Positions 4,384 through 7,354 of a DNA stretch of 7,354 nucleotides are shown here, piece by piece; the stretch's first letter is position 1; each line of letters starts with the position of its first letter. The position numbers and the translations under genes are program-made. Source of the stretch: an uncultured Eubacteriales bacterium (lineage in GTDB: Bacteria; Bacillota; Clostridia; Christensenellales; UBA1242); assembly GCA_949077035.1 (NCBI GenBank), contig CARUPR010000016.1:1-7354 (forward strand). The letters run 5' to 3'. The notes beneath the pieces are model-generated. The model was not told the DNA's origin, did no database searches, and saw only the letters and a list, made by a program, of their open reading frames with translations.

Positions 4384-4830
4384 ATGTTTAATTCAAATTT
4401 TATGGAAGTAAATTTTAAAGCATTATCAATTAATGAAGGTTTTGCTCGTATCTGTGTGGCAGGTTTTTGTGTGCAACTTAACCCGTCAATTGATGAGATT
4501 AATGATATAAAGACCGCTGTTTCTGAAGCTGTAACCAATTGTGTTGTTCATGCTTATCCAGAGCAGAAGGGAATAATCACTCTTAGATGTGAAATTGAAG
4601 GCGATGGCGTCAAGATAATTGTAAGTGATTATGGTGTGGGCATAAAAGATATAGAAAGAGCAAGAGAACCTTTTTTTACTACAAAGCCTAGTGAAGAGCG
4701 AAGTGGTATGGGCTTTGCTGTCATGGAAAGTTTTATGGACAAAGTCGACGTTGAAAAAAATGAAAAGGGAGGCACAACTGTCACTATGTTTAAGCAGGTG
4801 AGTTCTGCTTTGCAGGTGGGCAATGCTTGA
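4384..4830 (+). CDS. spoIIAB: anti-sigma-F factor and serine kinase SpoIIAB
   Basis: This 148-residue protein has a GHKL-type ATPase fold (HATPase_c_2). It holds sigma-F inactive and phosphorylates SpoIIAA. The N box is VSEAVTN, with Glu48 as catalytic base and Asn52 for Mg. The G1 box is DYGVG (82-86), and the G2 region is RSGMGFAVME (106-115) in the ATP lid. FFTTKP (97-102) and GGTTVTM (129-135) complete the nucleotide pocket. ALSINEGFAR near the N-terminus matches the part of the Bacillus protein that contacts sigma-F. The chosen start follows AAAGGAG at 4371-4377 by 6 nt; an out-of-frame ATG at 4380 is ignored. Its last 8 bp overlap sigF, suggesting translational coupling that keeps anti-sigma and sigma levels matched. 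Confidence 0.97.
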   Translation: MFNSNFMEVNFKALSINEGFARICVAGFCVQLNPSIDEINDIKTAVSEAVTNCVVHAYPEQKGIITLRCEIEGDGVKIIVSDYGVGIKDIERAREPFFTTKPSEERSGMGFAVMESFMDKVDVEKNEKGGTTVTMFKQVSSALQVGNA

Positions 4831-5548
4831 TAACACCATTATTTTGCAGTTGGTCGAAAAGGCTCAACAGGGTGACCAAAATGCAAAATCGGTGCTTATA
4901 GAAGAAAATTCACCGCTCATAAAAAGTGTGATTAAACGCTTTAGAGATAAGGGTGTTGAGTATGATGATTTATATCAAATAGGTTGTATGGGATTTTTAA
5001 AGGCGATAAAAAATTTCAATCCTGAATTTGGTGTAAAATTCTCAACTTATGTTGTGCCTATGGTGATTGGAGAGGTTAAAAGATTTATGCGTGATGATGG
5101 CTCGATAAAGGTTTCACGTGCATTAAAATCTTTAAATTTGCAGATAAATCGTTTTATAGAAAGTTTTTGTCATGATAAACAGCGTTCGCCAACTATTGAA
5201 GAAATTGCATCTCATTTTCAGATTGAACAGCAAGAGATTATTCTTGCTATGGATTCTGCCAAAATGCCACTTTCTTTATACACACCAATAGAAGATGATT
5301 CAGAAAGTTTGACATTGATTGATAGAATAGAATCACAAGAAGATGAAAATGGAAAGATTCTTGATAATATTGCTTTAAATGAACTTGTCAAAAAATTGGA
5401 TATTCGTGATAGAAAAATTATAATGCTTAGGTATTATTTTGATAAAACGCAAAGTGAAATAGCTAAAGAATTGAATATATCTCAGGTGCAGGTTTCAAGA
5501 CTTGAAAATAAAATTCTCAGCACACTTAGAAGCAAACTTAGTTTATAA
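4823..5548 (+). CDS. sigF: RNA polymerase sigma-F factor
   Basis: This is a 241-residue sigma-70-family factor and the first forespore-specific sigma of sporulation. Region 2 runs over about residues 23-92, with DDLYQIGCMGFLKAI (core binding) and KFSTYVVPMVIGEVKRFMRDDG (-10 recognition) ending near 93. Region 3 follows from KVSRALKSL, with a SPTIEEIASHF helix-turn-helix at 122-132. Region 4 holds LRYYFDKTQSEIAKELNISQ into QVQVSRLE (about 202-228), nearly the Bacillus -35-binding helix. Length is close to the 255 residues of Bacillus. The start overlaps the spoIIAB stop (ATG at 4823 within AATGCTTGA), with AGGTGGG just upstream. Sigma-G is similar in sequence, but the spoIIA operon context makes this sigma-F. 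A terminator follows at 5596. Confidence 0.97.
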   Translation: MLDNTIILQLVEKAQQGDQNAKSVLIEENSPLIKSVIKRFRDKGVEYDDLYQIGCMGFLKAIKNFNPEFGVKFSTYVVPMVIGEVKRFMRDDGSIKVSRALKSLNLQINRFIESFCHDKQRSPTIEEIASHFQIEQQEIILAMDSAKMPLSLYTPIEDDSESLTLIDRIESQEDENGKILDNIALNELVKKLDIRDRKIIMLRYYFDKTQSEIAKELNISQVQVSRLENKILSTLRSKLSL

Positions 5549-5595
5549 TAAGGGCGATTTAAAAGATATTCTTTCAAAAAAATAAAAACAATATT

Positions 5596-5619
5596 AAGGA
5601 CATATTATGTCCTTTTTTT
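5596..5619 (+). terminator. intrinsic terminator of the spoIIA operon
   Basis: AAGGACAT (5596-5603) pairs perfectly with ATGTCCTT (5607-5614) around ATT, followed by a T7 run (5613-5619). Confidence 0.9.
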
Positions 5620-5665
5620 GTTATATTTAAATATAAAATTATATAGAAACTTAACAAAAGCAATA

Positions 5666-5682
5666 TTCGACAAAATATGACA
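5666..5682 (-). promoter_or_regulatory. two tandem Spo0A-box-like sites
   Basis: Read on the minus strand, TGTCATA, three bases, then TGTCGAA. The second matches the 0A box consensus TGTCGAA exactly, and the first matches 5 of 7. They are spaced 10 bp start to start, one helical turn, as in the known tandem 0A sites at Bacillus abrB. They lie about 58 bp upstream of the -35 element of the next gene. With only 7-bp sites in AT-rich DNA, chance cannot be excluded. Confidence 0.4.
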
Positions 5683-5739
5683 AAATTATATTTGATATTC
5701 CAATATTTGCACCCTTATTTAAAACAGCAGTAAATTTGC

Positions 5740-5771
5740 TTGACTTTTTGCGGGGGGGGGTAAAATATATT
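5740..5771 (+). promoter_or_regulatory. promoter with a G9 tract in its spacer (putative phase-variable promoter)
   Basis: TTGACT (5740-5745) is a good -35 box. It is followed by TTTTGC and nine consecutive Gs (5752-5760), then TAAAAT (5761-5766), a good -10 at only 15-bp spacing. An overlapping alternative -10, TATATT (5766-5771), would have 20-bp spacing. Both spacings are off the 17-bp optimum, and gain or loss of Gs would move them towards it. The coding start is at 5816. Confidence 0.6.
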
Positions 5772-5805
5772 ATATATTTTTACTAGCATTGTTTTAGCTC
5801 TTTTT

Positions 5806-5811
5806 AGGAGG
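5806..5811 (+). promoter_or_regulatory. ribosome binding site of the InlB-repeat gene, candidate sRNA target
   Basis: AGGAGG lies 4 nt before the ATG at 5816. The surrounding TTTTAGGAGGAA (5802-5813) is complementary to the linker of sRNA-B over 11 nt, with one G-U pair. Confidence 0.7.
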
Positions 5812-5815
5812 AAAA

Positions 5816-7354
5816 ATGAAAAGAACTAAAATTAATATAACTTTATGCGTGGTGATATTATCATTAATAATGCTTTTATTTGGCATTATGATGGTATATT
5901 TTTTTAATAAAGATGAGCAAAATGCAGTTGCAAAAGATTTTTATCATGTTGATACACATTATGTTGAAGCAATTGTCTATAGAGATTCTGCTAGGTCATC
6001 TGAGATGGGAAGAAATATAAAATATACCAGTCCTGGTAATAGTAGTAAAGCAGCTGAAGTGGGTTCTACTAAGATTTCAACTACTAAAGGAAACACCTAT
6101 GGATTGAATGGCACTTTTGTTGTGGGCGGTGATAGTGGCTATAAAAATGTATCTTCAGGAAAACCAAGCAGTTATGGTAAAGTCAGTATTTCAGGCTTGA
6201 GTTTGCCATTAGCAAGAGGTATGGAATTTAAGTGGTATGTTTATGGTAGTGCTAATAGCGGGTTTAGTAGAATATATGTAACTGATGATGTTGGTGATGG
6301 TTATGTAGAATGTTCAAATTCTCGACCTCAACTTTCTACTTCTGCAACACATTATGTAGGTTTTTATCCAAATGCATATACCGATACATATGACGCAAAT
6401 GGTGGTAAGATTGGAAGCGCAAGCAGTGTAACAAGAAATACTGACTATTACAATTCATATAATACTCCAACTCCAACTCGTGCAGGACATAATTTTGTGG
6501 GTTGGTATACAGCGGCAAGTGGCGGAACAAGAATTGATTTAGCTGGGGTAATAAAAGAGCATGCGGGTGGTCAAAACTTTTATGCACATTGGGAGCCAAT
6601 TACATATAAGATTCAATTTGATGGCAATGGGGCAGATAGAGGAAGTATGCAAGAACAGGTTTTTCGATTTGGCACAAATCAGCGTCTTTCACGAAATCAG
6701 TTTACCAGAACAGGGTATACTTTTGTTGGTTGGGAATGTAATAGGGTCACTTATTCTGATGAAGATTGGATTTTAAATTTGACAACAACAGATGATAAAA
6801 CTTTTATTTTTAAGGCTCAGTGGGAGCCAATTTCATACACAGTTCGATTTGATGGTAATGGGGCAACATCTGGCTCTATGGATAACCAATATTTTCATTA
6901 TGATACATCCCAAAATCTTAAAACCAATACTTTTACTAAAACTGGACATATATTCACTGGTTGGGAATGTAATGGAGTGAGATATTCTGATGGTCAATTG
7001 GTAAATAATTTGTCTACTACTAATGGCGCTGTTTTAACCTTTGTTGCTGTGTGGGAAGAACATAAATATAACATATATTTCAACAATGGTGATTTAACTA
7101 TTGCTGAAACAAGCACTAAATTTAATGCCACAATACCTTTACCACAAGAAGGTGATGAAAAATATCCTTTATTAAATAAAACTGGGTATACATTTGTGGG
7201 ATGGTTAAATGGAGCAACTGGTAAGCTTTTGACAGGAACTACATATTTGGTTGAAGTTTTAGAAAATAATTATCGACCTGGCACAACCTATACTATTATA
7301 TTTACCGCACAATGGAAACCCAATACATATACTGTAAAGTTTAATGGTGGTGGT
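5816..7354 (+). CDS. InlB B-repeat (Listeria-Bacteroides repeat) surface protein, 3' end outside the window
   Basis: The frame is open for 513 codons from the ATG at 5816 to the window edge with no stop. Residues 9-30 form a hydrophobic helix after a basic start (MKRTK), a signal peptide or signal anchor. AVA at 37-39 could be a cleavage site. A low-similarity Ser/Gly-rich region (about 40-185) follows. Then come InlB B-repeats (Flg_new type), each with a Y.V.FDGNGA-like start, a TGYTFVGW core and a closing A.WEP: residues 191-261, 262-338, 339-415, 416-502, and the start of a fifth at 503. Such repeats are small beta-rich modules in secreted or cell-surface proteins. AGGAGG precedes the ATG. 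No wall anchor is visible because the end is missing. The exact function is unknown; adhesion or surface display is an inference from the repeat family. Confidence 0.9.
   Translation, partial: MKRTKINITLCVVILSLIMLLFGIMMVYFFNKDEQNAVAKDFYHVDTHYVEAIVYRDSARSSEMGRNIKYTSPGNSSKAAEVGSTKISTTKGNTYGLNGTFVVGGDSGYKNVSSGKPSSYGKVSISGLSLPLARGMEFKWYVYGSANSGFSRIYVTDDVGDGYVECSNSRPQLSTSATHYVGFYPNAYTDTYDANGGKIGSASSVTRNTDYYNSYNTPTPTRAGHNFVGWYTAASGGTRIDLAGVIKEHAGGQNFYAHWEPITYKIQFDGNGADRGSMQEQVFRFGTNQRLSRNQFTRTGYTFVGWECNRVTYSDEDWILNLTTTDDKTFIFKAQWEPISYTVRFDGNGATSGSMDNQYFHYDTSQNLKTNTFTKTGHIFTGWECNGVRYSDGQLVNNLSTTNGAVLTFVAVWEEHKYNIYFNNGDLTIAETSTKFNATIPLPQEGDEKYPLLNKTGYTFVGWLNGATGKLLTGTTYLVEVLENNYRPGTTYTIIFTAQWKPNTYTVKFNGGG
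6386..7354 (+). repeat. InlB B-repeat array inside the coding sequence
   Basis: Repeat starts in the DNA are near 6386, 6599, 6830, 7061 and 7322. Repeats 2 and 3 remain similar at the nucleotide level. Both begin within GGGAGCCAATT, share TTTGATGG.AATGGGGCA, and share GGTTGGGAATGTAAT later. This points to recent duplication or gene conversion and offers sites for copy-number change. Confidence 0.85.

Noticed and set aside
4486..4839. Minus-strand open frames across spoIIAB (also 4347-4538 and 4629-4823)
   Set aside because: They are antisense shadows of the conserved spoIIAA/spoIIAB genes with no promoter or ribosome binding site.
6336..6980. Short open frames within the InlB-repeat region on both strands
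   Set aside because: They are out-of-frame shadows of the 513-codon open gene, produced by its repeats.

Overview
The window is AT-rich DNA of an endospore-forming member of the Bacillota, most likely a Clostridia-like or related gut lineage. The evidence is an intact spoIIAA-spoIIAB-sigF sporulation operon, strong AGGAGG-type ribosome binding sites, sigma-A-type TTGACA/TATAAT promoters, abundant intrinsic terminators and tRNA genes with encoded CCA. TGA is used as a stop codon, so the standard bacterial code fits. I do not narrow the taxon further.

Layout. Positions 1-365 hold the end of a tRNA cluster (Phe partial, Thr, Tyr) closed by a terminator. Positions 366-592 have no intact gene, only a possible decayed coding end. 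Positions 593-1090 are a single-gene unit encoding a DUF4180 protein. Positions 1231-2872 are mostly non-coding and hold a series of minus-strand transcription units: an unrecognised 126-residue protein (1685-2065) and four putative small RNAs of about 70 nt. Each RNA has its own promoter, a 5' hairpin and a terminator hairpin. Three of them (sRNA-A, B, C) are diverged copies of one family; the fourth (sRNA-D) has the same layout but a different sequence. Positions 3045-3838 are a single SDR (FabG-like) oxidoreductase gene with its own promoter and terminator. A 40-bp tandem repeat (3844-3963) separates it from the spoIIA operon (4052-5548), which ends at a terminator at 5596-5619. From 5816 to the window edge runs the 5' part of a large membrane-anchored or secreted protein with InlB B-type repeats.

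How the parts may work together. SpoIIAA, SpoIIAB and sigma-F form the forespore partner-switching module. Two observations stand out. First, the sRNA-A/B/C family shows compensatory base changes in its hairpins and carries a CU-rich anti-Shine-Dalgarno linker. The linker of copy B can pair for 11 nt, with one G-U pair, with the ribosome binding site of the InlB-repeat gene. Second, that gene has a run of nine Gs between its apparent -35 and -10 elements, the arrangement expected for slippage-driven phase variation of promoter spacing. Two tandem Spo0A-box-like sites lie upstream of it. Together these suggest a surface protein controlled by switching, possibly by sporulation state, and possibly by multicopy sRNAs. 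All of this is sequence-based inference without expression data.
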